From DATARH01 sp036264235 (GTDB taxonomy: Bacteria; Pseudomonadota; Alphaproteobacteria; ATCC43930; CGMCC-115725): a DNA stretch of 17,180 nucleotides. Below are positions 1 to 7,490 of the stretch, piece by piece. The stretch is taken from assembly GCA_036264235.1 (NCBI GenBank), contig DATARH010000055.1, positions 1 through 17,180 of the forward strand. The letters run 5' to 3'. The first letter of the stretch is position 1. Each line of letters starts with the position of its first letter. The position numbers and the translations under genes are program-made. Below the pieces are notes generated by a model. The model was not told the origin of the DNA, did not search any database, and worked only from the letters and a program-made list of their open reading frames with translations.

Positions 1-893
1 AGCAGATCGATCGCGCGGAACCGATAGCCGGGCAGAATGAAGAGCCGCGTCTCGCCCGCGAACGGCGCGATCTCGCCGGTCTCCGCCGCGGCGCTTTCGA
101 GGAGGCGCAGGCTGGTGGTGCCGACCGCGACGATGCGGCCGTCGCGCCCGCGGGTGTCGGCAATCTTGGCTGCAACGTCGGGCGGCACCACGCCCCACTC
201 GGCATGCATCCGATGCTGGCGCGGGTCGTCGACCTTGACCGGCAGGAAGGTGCCGGGGCCGACATGCAGAGTGACGGTGGCCCATTCGATGCCCCGCGCG
301 GCGATCGCCTGCATCAGAGCCGGGGTGAAATGCAGTCCGGCGGTCGGCGCTGCGACCGCACCCTCCTCGCGCGCGAACATCGTCTGGTATGCCGCGCGGT
401 CGGACGGGTCTCCGCCCGGATATTGTGCCCTCGGGCGCTTGATATAGGGCGGCAGCGGCATCGCCCCGTGCCGATCGAGCGCGGCGCGCAGCTCGGTGGG
501 CGGGAGCGCGAAGCGCAATGTCACCTCGCCCTCGGGGCTTTTTTCGACCATTTCGGCCGCGAACTCGGCGGCAAAGTCGATGCGGTCGCCCGGGTGCAGC
601 CGGCGCGCGCCCTTGGCGTAGCCGAGCCATGTCCCGCCGCCGAGCTCGCGCGCCAGCGTGACCTCGACCGTCGCCTCGCCGCGTCGGCCGACCAGGCGGG
701 CGGGGATCACCTTGGTATCGCTGAAGACGAGCAGGTCGCCCGGTCGCAAAAGCACGGGCAGGTCGGCGATGCGGCGGTCGGCGAAATCGCCCGATGCCGG
801 CACATGCAGCAGCCGCGCGCTGTCGCGCGGTTCGGCCGGGCGGTCGGCGATCAGATCGCGCGGCAGGTCATAATCGAAATCGGCGAGGCGCAT
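1..893 (-). CDS. queA: S-adenosylmethionine:tRNA ribosyltransferase-isomerase QueA (3' end outside window)
   Basis: QueA transfers and isomerises the ribosyl part of S-adenosylmethionine onto 7-aminomethyl-7-deazaguanine in tRNA, giving epoxyqueuosine; it acts in the cytoplasm. The first 297 codons are visible. The N-terminus reads MRLADFDYDLPRDLIADRP, closely matching the family start, followed by EPRDSARLL and FSDTKVIPARL. Near the visible end are GLHFTP, HVGPGTFLPVK, AVGTTSLRLLE and FILPGYRF, the conserved order in QueA. The family is about 340-360 residues long, so roughly the last 45-60 residues, including the TNFHLP region, lie beyond base 1. The ATG at 893 was chosen because it gives the standard N-terminus. 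The gene diverges from the substrate-binding protein gene with about 120 bases between. It is a core housekeeping gene, unrelated to the catabolic genes. Identification is very secure. Confidence 0.96.
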   Translation of the reverse strand, partial: MRLADFDYDLPRDLIADRPAEPRDSARLLHVPASGDFADRRIADLPVLLRPGDLLVFSDTKVIPARLVGRRGEATVEVTLARELGGGTWLGYAKGARRLHPGDRIDFAAEFAAEMVEKSPEGEVTLRFALPPTELRAALDRHGAMPLPPYIKRPRAQYPGGDPSDRAAYQTMFAREEGAVAAPTAGLHFTPALMQAIAARGIEWATVTLHVGPGTFLPVKVDDPRQHRMHAEWGVVPPDVAAKIADTRGRDGRIVAVGTTSLRLLESAAAETGEIAPFAGETRLFILPGYRFRAIDL

Positions 894-1013
894 CGCGCTT
901 ATGTAGGGAGGCTGCGGCCCTATTGCCGCCGCGGCTGACACCAAAGCGCCACCCGACAGGCGGCCCGGTTCTTGCTATCCTCGCGATAAGAACCAGGCTT
1001 CGGGAGGCCTCAC

Positions 1014-2615
1014 ATGACGAAATTGAGCCGCCGCGATTTCGGCAAGACCGCCGCCGTTGCGGCGCTTGCCGCCGGCATGCCGTCGCTGTCGGCGCGCGCT
1101 GCCAACGACAAAAAAACTCTGCGTTTTATCGCGCAGTCCGATCTGCGTGTGCTCGATCCGATCTGGACCACGGCTTACATCACGCGCAACCATGGTTATT
1201 GCGTGTTCGATACGCTGTTCGCGATCGACGCCGAATTCGCGCCGCACCCGCAGATGGTCGGCGAGCACTCGATTTCTGCCGACAAGCTGACCTACCAGTT
1301 CAAATTGCGCGGCGATCTCGGCCCGTTTCACGACGGCTCGCCGGTGCGCGGCGCCGATTGCGTGGCCTCGATCAAGCGCTGGATGGCGCGCGACGGGCAC
1401 GGCCAGGCGCTGGCGAAGTCCATCGACACGATGACCCCGGACGGCGACAAGGGCTTCACGATCAAGCTGAAGGAGCCGTTTCCGCTGCTAATCGACGCCT
1501 TCGCCAAGGTGTCGAGCCTGGCGCTGTTCATCATGCCGGAGCGGCTCGCCAACACCGACCCCTACACCCAGGTGACGGAGATGGTCGGCTCGGGACCGCT
1601 CAAATTCGTCAAGGAGGAGTTCCAGCCGGGCCATCAGGTCGTGTACGTCAAGAACCCCGATTACGTGCCGCGCAAGGAGCCGCCCTCCTGGGCGTCGGGC
1701 GGCAAGGTGATGAAGGTAGATCGGGTCGAGTGGCTCTACATCCCCGACGCGATGACCAAGGTCGCGGCGGTCAACAACGGCGAGGCCGATTGGTGGGAGA
1801 ACCCGCCGCACGACAATCTGCCGCCAATGGCGGCAAACCCGGACATTTCCATCGTGCCGGCCGACGCGCTGCCGGCGATGACGATGGTGCGCCTCAACCA
1901 CTTGTACCCGCCCTTCGACAATCCGAAGATGCGGCAGGCGCTGCTGATGGTCAGCGACCAGGCCGATTTCATGCGGACGCTGGTCGGCGACCCGAAATAT
2001 TGGAAGGTGTGCGCCTCGTTCTATACCTGCGGCACGCCGATGGCGAGCGACGCCGACGCCGACGCAATGACCGGCAAGCGCGACTTCGACAAGGCCAAGG
2101 CGCTGATCAAGGAGGCCGGCTACAAGGGCGAGAAGATCGTCGTGCTCGATGCGGTCGATCAGCCCAACCCGCATACGCAGGCGATCGTCACCTACGATTA
2201 TTTGAAAAAGCTGGGCCTCAATGTCGAACTGGTGTCGACCGATTGGGGGACGGTGGTGACGCGCCGCGCCTCGAAGAAGCCGCCCGAGGAAGGCGGCTGG
2301 AACGTCTTCGGCACCGGCTGGGTCGGCGCCGATCTGCTCGACCCGATCGGCAACCTGCCGCTGCACGCCGACGGCGACAAGGCGTGGTTCGGATGGCCCA
2401 AGGACGACAAGATCGAGACGCTGCGCGCGCAATGGATCAAGACCGAGAGCGTGGAGGAGCGCAAAAAGCTTGCGGTCGAGATCCAGAAGGAGGCGTTCCA
2501 GAATGTACCCTACATCCCAACCGGGCAGTGGACGCCGATGACCGCCTACCGCAAAAGCGTGAAGGGCGTCATCACCGCGCCGGCCTTCCTGATGTGGAAT
2601 ATCGAGAAGGTGTAA
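1014..2615 (+). CDS. ABC transporter substrate-binding protein, family 5 (peptide/nickel type), Tat-exported
   Basis: This is a 533-residue periplasmic solute-binding protein of the SBP_bac_5 (DppA/OppA-like) family. Residues 1-29 form a twin-arginine signal: SRRDFGK at 5-11, an alanine-rich hydrophobic stretch, then ARA before the likely cleavage after residue 29. The mature part has family 5 landmarks: LDPIWTTAYITRNHGYCVFDTL near the start, FKLRGDLGPFHDGSPVRGADCVASIKRW, GSGPLKFVKEEFQPG and FDNPKMRQAL. A GGAGG at 1003-1007, six bases before the ATG, supports the start. Such proteins usually bind oligopeptides, opines, glycosides or other small organics for an ABC importer, but no permease or ATPase gene is in the window, so the ligand and partner are unknown. 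It is followed after 15 bases by a VOC gene, probably in the same operon. Folding before export is implied by the Tat signal. Confidence 0.9.
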   Translation: MTKLSRRDFGKTAAVAALAAGMPSLSARAANDKKTLRFIAQSDLRVLDPIWTTAYITRNHGYCVFDTLFAIDAEFAPHPQMVGEHSISADKLTYQFKLRGDLGPFHDGSPVRGADCVASIKRWMARDGHGQALAKSIDTMTPDGDKGFTIKLKEPFPLLIDAFAKVSSLALFIMPERLANTDPYTQVTEMVGSGPLKFVKEEFQPGHQVVYVKNPDYVPRKEPPSWASGGKVMKVDRVEWLYIPDAMTKVAAVNNGEADWWENPPHDNLPPMAANPDISIVPADALPAMTMVRLNHLYPPFDNPKMRQALLMVSDQADFMRTLVGDPKYWKVCASFYTCGTPMASDADADAMTGKRDFDKAKALIKEAGYKGEKIVVLDAVDQPNPHTQAIVTYDYLKKLGLNVELVSTDWGTVVTRRASKKPPEEGGWNVFGTGWVGADLLDPIGNLPLHADGDKAWFGWPKDDKIETLRAQWIKTESVEERKKLAVEIQKEAFQNVPYIPTGQWTPMTAYRKSVKGVITAPAFLMWNIEKV

Positions 2616-2630
2616 CGACGGAGCTCACCA

Positions 2631-3068
2631 ATGGCCATTCGCGTTCTCGAAATCCATCACCACGCGGTGCGGATCGGCGACGACCCAAAGCTCGACGAGG
2701 TACAGAATTTTTATCAGGGTGTGCTCGGGCTCGGGGTCGATCCGGGCCGGCCGAACATCCCGAAGGTGCCGGGCTTCTGGATCAATGTCGGCGACGGCAG
2801 CCAAATCCACCTGATCGGCGGCGCCCAGCCCTCAACGCTGGCGAAGGGGCCGGGCCAGGACCCGACGATCCCGCATGTCGCGTTGGCGGTCGCCGACATC
2901 CAGGAGACCAAGGCCGAGCTCGACCGACTTGGGGTCAAATACTGGTCGATGACAGGGATCAACGGTCCGGAGGCCGAGCAGGTCTTCGTCAACGATCCCT
3001 GCGGCAACATGGTCGAGCTGCACCAGATCGACCAGTGCCGCTGCCGCGCCGCCAACCGGACCGGGTAA
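2631..3068 (+). CDS. VOC family protein (glyoxalase/bleomycin-resistance/dioxygenase fold)
   Basis: The 145-residue protein has the paired beta-alpha-beta-beta-beta modules of the vicinal oxygen chelate superfamily. Four likely metal ligands are in the expected places: a His in the HHH cluster at 9-11, His60 in QIHLIGG, His82 in IPHVALAV and Glu129 in NMVELHQ. The DPCGNMVEL block is the usual family C-terminal signature. A complete ligand set suggests a metal-dependent lyase, isomerase, dioxygenase or thiol-transferase-type enzyme, but the reaction cannot be told. A GGAG at 2620-2623, seven bases upstream, supports the ATG. The gene sits 15 bases after the substrate-binding protein and is probably cotranscribed, which suggests it acts on the imported compound or on a reactive breakdown product. 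The short tail with two cysteines after the fold looks variable. Confidence 0.85.
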   Translation: MAIRVLEIHHHAVRIGDDPKLDEVQNFYQGVLGLGVDPGRPNIPKVPGFWINVGDGSQIHLIGGAQPSTLAKGPGQDPTIPHVALAVADIQETKAELDRLGVKYWSMTGINGPEAEQVFVNDPCGNMVELHQIDQCRCRAANRTG

Positions 3069-3191
3069 ACGCCGTCATTGCGGTGACGATACGCAGTCTC
3101 GGGCATTTGAGAGGAGCCGCATAGGCGTTCACCAAATCTCAATGACGGCCCCCGATCCTCTTTCACCAATTCCTAACCATGGCTTGGAAGC

Positions 3192-3197
3192 GGAGAG
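3192..3197 (+). promoter_or_regulatory. Ribosome binding site deciding the GT87 start
   Basis: GGAGAG lies ten bases before the ATG at 3208. The in-frame ATG at 3142 has no comparable site, and the 22 codons between the two have unusual wobble bases (CCT, CTT, TCA, CCA, ATT) for this DNA. The downstream start is therefore preferred. Confidence 0.5.
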
Positions 3198-3207
3198 AAA
3201 GCCGAAG

Positions 3208-4452
3208 ATGGCGCGGGCGATCGCATTCTTGCGTGATGGCAAATGGCTGACGCTCGGTCGCGCCCGGGCGTATGCGACCATAATGATCGGCATCTCGGTC
3301 GCCACCATTGGCTGGGCGCTCAGCGGGCCGGGTCTCGACGATCCGGCTGGCCGTCCGGTGGGCACCGATTTCGTCAGCTTTTGGACGGTATCCTGGGCGC
3401 TCCTGAATGGGCACCTAAACGCGATCTACGATCCGACCGCGCTCGCTGCGCTAGAACAGACCGTGGCGCCACGCAGCGCCGCCGCATTTTACGCTTGGCA
3501 ATATCCGCCAATTGCCTTGCTGATCGTCTATCCGCTGGCGCTGCTGCCGTATTTGTGCGCGCTCGGCGTCTGGCTGGTCGCGGGAGCTTGCTGTTATCTG
3601 AGTGCCATTTGGCGAATTTTTCCGCGCCCGCTGGCGCTCTGGATCGCCCTCGGTTTCCCCGCGGTCTTGTTGACGATCACCCACGGCCAAAACGCCTTTT
3701 TGTCGGCCGGCCTTCTCGCCTGGGGATTGCTGTTGTTGCCGGATCGGCCGATTGCGGCCGGCATTCTGGTCGGCGTTTTGTCCTTCAAGCCACAATTGGC
3801 GGTGTTGGTGCCGATCGCATTTGTCGCCGGTGGTTATTGGCGGGCGCTCATCGCGGTGTCGCTGACGGTGCTCGCATTGTCAGCGGCGACGATCCTGTTT
3901 TTCGGGATTGATATCTGGCGTGATTTTCTTGCCAGCACCGAGTTCGCGCAGCAGATGCTGGATACCGGATCGGTGTCTTATTTCAAGTTGCAATCGGTGT
4001 TCTCCGCAATACGCCTGGCCGGCGGCAACCTGATGCTCGCCTATGCAGGGCAAGGCATTGCTGCGGTCGCCGCGGCGATCGTCGTCGCCCGGGTTTGGCG
4101 AAGTCCCAGCGATTCCGACACAAAGGCGATCGCATTGCTTGCGGCCATTCCGTTGGCGACCCCGTTTCTGCTCGATTACGACCTGATGCTGCTCGCGCCG
4201 GCCATCGCTCTGATGGTCAGGAAACAGAGCCGCGAGGGCGCGCTCCCTTGGGAAGCGACTGTATTGGTTGCGGCTGCCGCGTTGCCGCTCCTCGCCAGGC
4301 CGGTCGCGGAATACACGGGTCTCGCGCTTGCCCCGCTGACAGCGACGGCTCTTCTTGCGGTCGTTGCCGTACGCTGCTGGCGATCGCTCCGCCGAGACGA
4401 TTGGCAAACCGACGCCGGTGCGCTTCCCGCAGGTTTCCCGAGGAAACCTTAA
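3208..4452 (+). CDS. GT87 (DUF2029) family integral-membrane glycosyltransferase
   Basis: A 414-residue multi-pass membrane protein with many hydrophobic helices. Family landmarks in order, numbered from this start: GTDFVSFW near residue 52 (an extracytoplasmic acidic residue typical of polyprenyl-phosphate-sugar GT-C enzymes), AWQYPP near 97, HGQN near 159, SFKPQLAVLVP near 192 and DYDLMLLAP in the C-terminal third. GT87 members include mycobacterial mannosyltransferases; alphaproteobacterial members are mostly uncharacterised and are thought to transfer a sugar from a polyprenyl-phosphate donor on the periplasmic side. The start at 3208 was chosen over 3142 for its ribosome site and codon use. 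No partner glycan genes adjoin it; the glycan synthase operon is about 8 kb away. Wobble positions look less GC-biased than in the neighbours. The end converges on the CMD-like gene, with an inverted repeat covering the stop codon. Confidence 0.85.
   Translation: MARAIAFLRDGKWLTLGRARAYATIMIGISVATIGWALSGPGLDDPAGRPVGTDFVSFWTVSWALLNGHLNAIYDPTALAALEQTVAPRSAAAFYAWQYPPIALLIVYPLALLPYLCALGVWLVAGACCYLSAIWRIFPRPLALWIALGFPAVLLTITHGQNAFLSAGLLAWGLLLLPDRPIAAGILVGVLSFKPQLAVLVPIAFVAGGYWRALIAVSLTVLALSAATILFFGIDIWRDFLASTEFAQQMLDTGSVSYFKLQSVFSAIRLAGGNLMLAYAGQGIAAVAAAIVVARVWRSPSDSDTKAIALLAAIPLATPFLLDYDLMLLAPAIALMVRKQSREGALPWEATVLVAAAALPLLARPVAEYTGLALAPLTATALLAVVAVRCWRSLRRDDWQTDAGALPAGFPRKP
4431..4449. repeat. 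Perfect inverted repeat at the GT87 / CMD-like convergence
   Basis: The arms AGGTTTCC and GGAAACCT (8 bp) are separated by CGA. The repeat covers the last codons of the GT87 gene and ends beside its TAA stop. It lies about 40 bases past the stop of the convergent CMD-like gene. On the plus strand it is followed by TAAAAAG, and on the minus strand it is preceded rather than followed by a T-run, so it does not match a standard intrinsic terminator on either strand. It could still act as a bidirectional transcript-end hairpin. Confidence 0.5.
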
Positions 4453-4489
4453 AAAGACGGCCCGCTGCGGCAGAATCCTAATCCCGGGG

Positions 4490-5038
4490 CTACTTCTCCA
4501 GTAATTTGGCGTCCGGCGGGGTCGGCACCTCGAAGGTGTTGAGCGTCACCGACACGAACGAGTAGTAGCCGATCAGCCCGGCGAGATCGACGATGCCCTG
4601 CTCGCCGAAGCGCGCGACGACGCGGTTATAGGTGCTGTCGTCGACGCGGTGGTCGTCGTAATAGTCTTGGCAGAAATCATAGACGAGTTGGTCGTCAGGA
4701 TCGGTGAAGCTCGGGGTGCGGCGTTCGGCGATCGCGTCGATCACCTCCTGCGGCACGCCGGCGTTGCGGGCGAGCCGGACATGCGCGGCCCATTCGAACT
4801 GCGCTGTCCAATAGCGCGCCGTCATCAGGATCGCGATCTCGGTCTGCTTCTGGGTGAATTGCGTTCCGAAGCGGACATGCGCGCCCAATTTGTGGGCGTT
4901 GTCGGCGAGGCCCGGGCTCTTCAGCCAGACATGCACCGGCGGCGGCACCGAGCCGCGCGGTCCGGATTTGCACTCGTTCCAGATGCGCCGCTGCGCATCG
5001 CTGAGCTTCGTCTCGTCGAGTTGCTGGTAGCGAGGCAT
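4490..5038 (-). CDS. Carboxymuconolactone decarboxylase-like (AhpD-fold) protein
   Basis: A 182-residue protein of the CMD/AhpD-like all-helical fold. The core reads EIAILMTARYWTAQFEWAAH at 67-86, then LARNAGVPQEVIDAI, which is the classic CMD pattern. Glu67, Glu82 and His86 match conserved positions. There is no CxxC in the core, so it should not be a peroxidase-cycle AhpD protein; a decarboxylase or lactone/isomerase-type role is more likely. The start at 5038 (MPRYQQL) follows GGGAGA with good spacing; an ATG 14 codons upstream lacks a site and would overlap the upstream gene's end. It is the last gene of a three-gene minus-strand operon (hydrolase, SnoaL-like, this), 31 bases behind the SnoaL-like gene. 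The context suggests ring-cleavage-type or similar catabolism. Confidence 0.85.
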   Translation of the reverse strand: MPRYQQLDETKLSDAQRRIWNECKSGPRGSVPPPVHVWLKSPGLADNAHKLGAHVRFGTQFTQKQTEIAILMTARYWTAQFEWAAHVRLARNAGVPQEVIDAIAERRTPSFTDPDDQLVYDFCQDYYDDHRVDDSTYNRVVARFGEQGIVDLAGLIGYYSFVSVTLNTFEVPTPPDAKLLEK

Positions 5039-5069
5039 GTCGTTGTCTCCCGATGGTCGTTTATATGTT

Positions 5070-5477
5070 TCAGTCGGCAATGAAGCGGTCGATCTTGCGG
5101 TGACGGAACAGCCACTGACCGTTCTGCTTCACCATCTCGTCGGCATAGCCGCCGCCGGAGCCGATCTTCGGCCCCTCGGCGCTGTTCGTCACCACGGTCC
5201 AGTTCGAGCGCACCCGGGCGCTGTCGCCGTCGAGCGCGATCACGATGTTGGTCGTCAGGTGCACGCCGCGCGGCCGCGGCTGCGTTCCGCGCTCGCGCAG
5301 GCCGCGGGCGAAATCGGCGATCGCGGCGCGGCCGGTCGCCTGGCCGAACGCGGTCTCCCAGGTGCCGTCCTCGGTGAACAGCGCCGCCATGTCGGCGAAC
5401 TGCCCGCCATCGAGGCGGAAGCAGTACTCGGCCAGCACTTCGCGGATCGCGTCTTTTTCTTCCAATGCGGTGGCCAT
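5070..5477 (-). CDS. SnoaL-like / NTF2-fold small protein
   Basis: The 135-residue protein fits the SnoaL-like nuclear-transport-factor-2 superfamily cone-shaped alpha+beta barrel. The N-terminal helix pattern EEKDAIREVLAEYCFRLDGG, then MAALFTEDGTWE, GRAAIADFARGL, HLTTNIVIALDGD and a closing WLFRHRKIDRFI follow the family closely. Asp23 and His73 sit where scytalone-dehydratase- and ketosteroid-isomerase-like members keep catalytic residues, but the reaction cannot be assigned. A strong GGGAGGAAAAG lies directly before the ATG at 5477. The gene begins 19 bases after the hydrolase stop and ends 31 bases before the CMD-like gene, so the three are very likely cotranscribed. A dehydratase, isomerase or hydratase step in a catabolic route would suit the context. 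Confidence 0.83.
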   Translation of the reverse strand: MATALEEKDAIREVLAEYCFRLDGGQFADMAALFTEDGTWETAFGQATGRAAIADFARGLRERGTQPRPRGVHLTTNIVIALDGDSARVRSNWTVVTNSAEGPKIGSGGGYADEMVKQNGQWLFRHRKIDRFIAD

Positions 5478-5496
5478 CTTTTCCTCCCGGTCCGGT

Positions 5497-6318
5497 TCAG
5501 GCGAGCCAATCGAATTCGGCATCGGAACGCGCCAGCAATTCGGGCAGGCAGCGCTCGGCGATGCGTCCGTGCGGCACGCCGGAGACTTCGATCTTGTAGC
5601 GGCGCGCGAGGCGGCCGGCCAGAGCCGGGCCGAGACTGGCGAGCCTTGCCGCGATCCGCTGGCCGACGGCGCGGGAGAATTCGCCGGTCTGCCGCTCGAA
5701 ATAGACGACCCGCAACGCGCCCGGCCGCGCCGGTTCGGCGGCCAACCGGTCGCCGAGCCAGCGGTCGATCGCCTCGATCCCGCGCAGCGGCTCGTCGATG
5801 TTCGGGTCGCGGCCGTAGAGGCCATCGAAGACGAAGAACTCGTCGGGCGGGTGGTGCGCGCTGGCGAGCGCATCGACCGCCGGCATGCCGCCGCCGGAAT
5901 GCGCTGCCAGGATCAACCAGCCGCAAGTGAGCGCGCGGGGGCTCGGCAGCGCCGCCGCGAGCCGCTCCAGCCCGTATGCGACGAGCCGGTCGAGCCCATC
6001 CCCGAGCAGCGCTGGGAAATCGTACCAGCTGTGCCGCAGCCAGTTGCCGCGCGGCAGCAGCGCCAGGGTGGGCCGGGCCCGGCCGGACAGGTCGAGACCG
6101 CTGGGCGCGACCTTCTCGGCTATTTGCATGCCGCCCGCTCGCTGCGAGAAGCCGTGCAGGAATACGACGACATCGATTGCCGAGGCCGCCGCCGGCACCG
6201 CGTTCCAGCGCAGGAACAGGTCGGGCTGGGTGCCTCTGTGAGACGCCAGCAGCGGCGTATCGTTCAGATACGCCTCGCCCGGGGCGGTAGCGCTGCCGTG
6301 CGTTTCGAGCGCCAGCAT
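5497..6318 (-). CDS. Alpha/beta-hydrolase-fold protein, putative esterase
   Basis: The 273-residue protein has alpha/beta hydrolase features. VVFLHGFSQ at about 51-59 supplies the oxyanion-hole segment. LILAAHSGGG at 135-144 is the nucleophile elbow with Ser141. Asp165 in VFDGLYG and His250 in SGVPHG are candidates for the rest of the triad. There is no signal peptide, so it is probably cytoplasmic. It resembles uncharacterised alphaproteobacterial hydrolases; a narrower function cannot be given. Two in-frame ATGs exist, 6324 and 6318. The AGGAG at 6326-6330 is only one base from the first but seven from the second, so 6318 is preferred. It is the first gene of the three-gene minus operon and diverges from the alcohol dehydrogenase gene 56 bases away. 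Confidence 0.78.
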   Translation of the reverse strand: MLALETHGSATAPGEAYLNDTPLLASHRGTQPDLFLRWNAVPAAASAIDVVVFLHGFSQRAGGMQIAEKVAPSGLDLSGRARPTLALLPRGNWLRHSWYDFPALLGDGLDRLVAYGLERLAAALPSPRALTCGWLILAAHSGGGMPAVDALASAHHPPDEFFVFDGLYGRDPNIDEPLRGIEAIDRWLGDRLAAEPARPGALRVVYFERQTGEFSRAVGQRIAARLASLGPALAGRLARRYKIEVSGVPHGRIAERCLPELLARSDAEFDWLA

Positions 6319-6345
6319 TGGCATGCTCCTTGGCGTCCCTATACT
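6318..6345 (+). promoter_or_regulatory. Sigma70-like promoter for the alcohol dehydrogenase / dioxygenase operon
   Basis: TTGGCA at 6318-6323 (5 of 6 to the -35 consensus), a 16-base spacer and TATACT at 6340-6345 (5 of 6 to the -10) face the alcohol dehydrogenase gene. Transcription would begin near 6352, giving a leader of about 23 bases that contains the GAGGG ribosome site. The -35 box overlaps the start codons of the divergent hydrolase gene, so RNA polymerase or a regulator bound here could affect both directions. This is predicted from sequence only. Confidence 0.5.
6326..6330 (-). promoter_or_regulatory. Ribosome binding site deciding the hydrolase start
   Basis: AGGAG on the minus strand is seven bases before the ATG at 6318 but only one base before the ATG at 6324. 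The spacing favours the downstream start. Confidence 0.6.
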
Positions 6346-6374
6346 GAGGCCGACTCTGAGCGAGGGCCGGTCAT

Positions 6375-7472
6375 ATGCAAATCGACGCCGCCGTTTTTCG
6401 CAAGGTCCAGGAACCGCTGACGATCGAGCCGGTCGATCTCGACAAGCCGATGGCGCGCGAGGTGCTGGTGCGTACCGTCGCGACCGGCGTCTGTCACAGC
6501 GATCTCCACGTCGTCGACGGCATTGGCCGCTTTCCGCTCGACCGGCCGATCGTGCTGGGGCACGAGGGCGCCGGCGTGGTCGAGGCGGTCGGGCCGGATG
6601 TCACCAGCGTGCGGGTCGGCGACCATGTCGTCGCCTGCCTCTCCGGCTTCTGCGGCCACTGTCCGCAATGCCTCTCGGGCCATCCGAATTTATGCACCGG
6701 CAACATCGTCACCAGGAAGGATAGCGAGGCGCCGCGGCTGTCGCAGAACGGCGCGCCGTTCCGCCAGTTCATCGGCATTTCGAGCTATGCCGAGAAGATG
6801 CTGCTGCACGAGAACTCGGTGGTGCGAGTCGATCCCGATCTGCCGCTCGACCGCGTCTGCCTAATCGGCTGCGGCGTCCTGACCGGGGTCGGCGCGGCAC
6901 TGCGCAGCTCCGGATTGCAGGCCGGCCAGACGGTCGCGGTGTTCGGCTGCGGCGGTGTCGGGCTGTCGATCGTGCAGGGCGCCCGCATCGGTGGTGCCCG
7001 CCAGATCATCGCGGTCGATATGTTCGCGTCGAAGGAAGAGATGGCGAAGCGCGCCGGCGCGACCCATTTCGTCAACTCGACCGGGGATGATCCGGTGAAG
7101 GCGGTGCGCGCGCTGACCGGCGGCGCCGGCGTCGATCACAGTTTCGAAGCGGTCGGCAACGCCAAATTGTGCCGGCAGGCGATCGAGAGCCTGGCGATCC
7201 GCGGCACCTGTACGATTGTCGGCGTTCTGCCGCCGGATGCGACGATCGAGTTTCCGTGGATGGCGATCCGTCCCGAATGCAAGGTGCAGACCTCGCGCAT
7301 GGGCTCGAACCGCTTCCGCTATGACATCCCGATGTATCTCGATTTCTACCGGCAGGGCCGGCTCGACCTCGACGACATGGTGACGAAACGCGGCCGGCTC
7401 GGCGACATCAACGAAGCGTTTCGCGCGATGAAGGCCGGCGAGGTCGCCCGCACCGTGCTGACCTTCGATTGA
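6375..7472 (+). CDS. Zinc-dependent medium-chain alcohol dehydrogenase
   Basis: A 365-residue MDR-superfamily dehydrogenase oxidising an alcohol to an aldehyde or ketone with NAD(P). Catalytic zinc ligands are Cys40 (GVCHSD), His63 with Glu64 (LGHEGAG) and Cys166 (LIGCGVLTG). The structural zinc loop is complete: Cys93, Cys96, Cys99 and Cys107 in CGHCPQCLSGHPNLC. The Rossmann motif GCGGVG is at 191-196, and Asp215 at the end of the second strand favours NAD. Length and the CGVLTG motif put it near the class III-like and benzyl-alcohol/AdhD-type group rather than short zinc-less reductases. GAGGG at 6362-6366 is eight bases from the ATG. It is followed after 18 bases by the TauD-family gene in one operon. 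Substrate is unknown; the context suggests an alcohol released during catabolism. Confidence 0.93.
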   Translation: MQIDAAVFRKVQEPLTIEPVDLDKPMAREVLVRTVATGVCHSDLHVVDGIGRFPLDRPIVLGHEGAGVVEAVGPDVTSVRVGDHVVACLSGFCGHCPQCLSGHPNLCTGNIVTRKDSEAPRLSQNGAPFRQFIGISSYAEKMLLHENSVVRVDPDLPLDRVCLIGCGVLTGVGAALRSSGLQAGQTVAVFGCGGVGLSIVQGARIGGARQIIAVDMFASKEEMAKRAGATHFVNSTGDDPVKAVRALTGGAGVDHSFEAVGNAKLCRQAIESLAIRGTCTIVGVLPPDATIEFPWMAIRPECKVQTSRMGSNRFRYDIPMYLDFYRQGRLDLDDMVTKRGRLGDINEAFRAMKAGEVARTVLTFD

Positions 7473-7490
7473 AGCTGACGGGAGACAGAC

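Noticed and set aside
204..938. Long plus-strand open frame opposite queA
   Set aside because: It lies antisense to a clear QueA reading, has no recognisable domain and has the Arg/Ala/Gly-rich composition typical of shadow frames in GC-rich DNA.
894..1013. Sigma70 promoter between queA and the substrate-binding protein gene
   Set aside because: CTGACA at 935-940 and TATCCT at 975-980 each resemble a box, but their spacing is far too long and no partner box fits either.
794..3124. A 776-codon plus-strand open frame across the substrate-binding protein gene
   Set aside because: It is an out-of-frame shadow of the substrate-binding and VOC genes; the protein is low-complexity and Arg-rich, while the alternative frames give well-known families.
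3142..3207. Upstream start of the GT87 gene
   Set aside because: No ribosome site at a workable distance, codons unlike the rest of the window and no conserved residues; the ATG at 3208 has GGAGAG.
4490..5038. AhpD-type alkylhydroperoxidase
   Set aside because: The fold fits, but the CxxC redox pair needed for AhpD activity is absent from the core and the cysteines present elsewhere are not paired.
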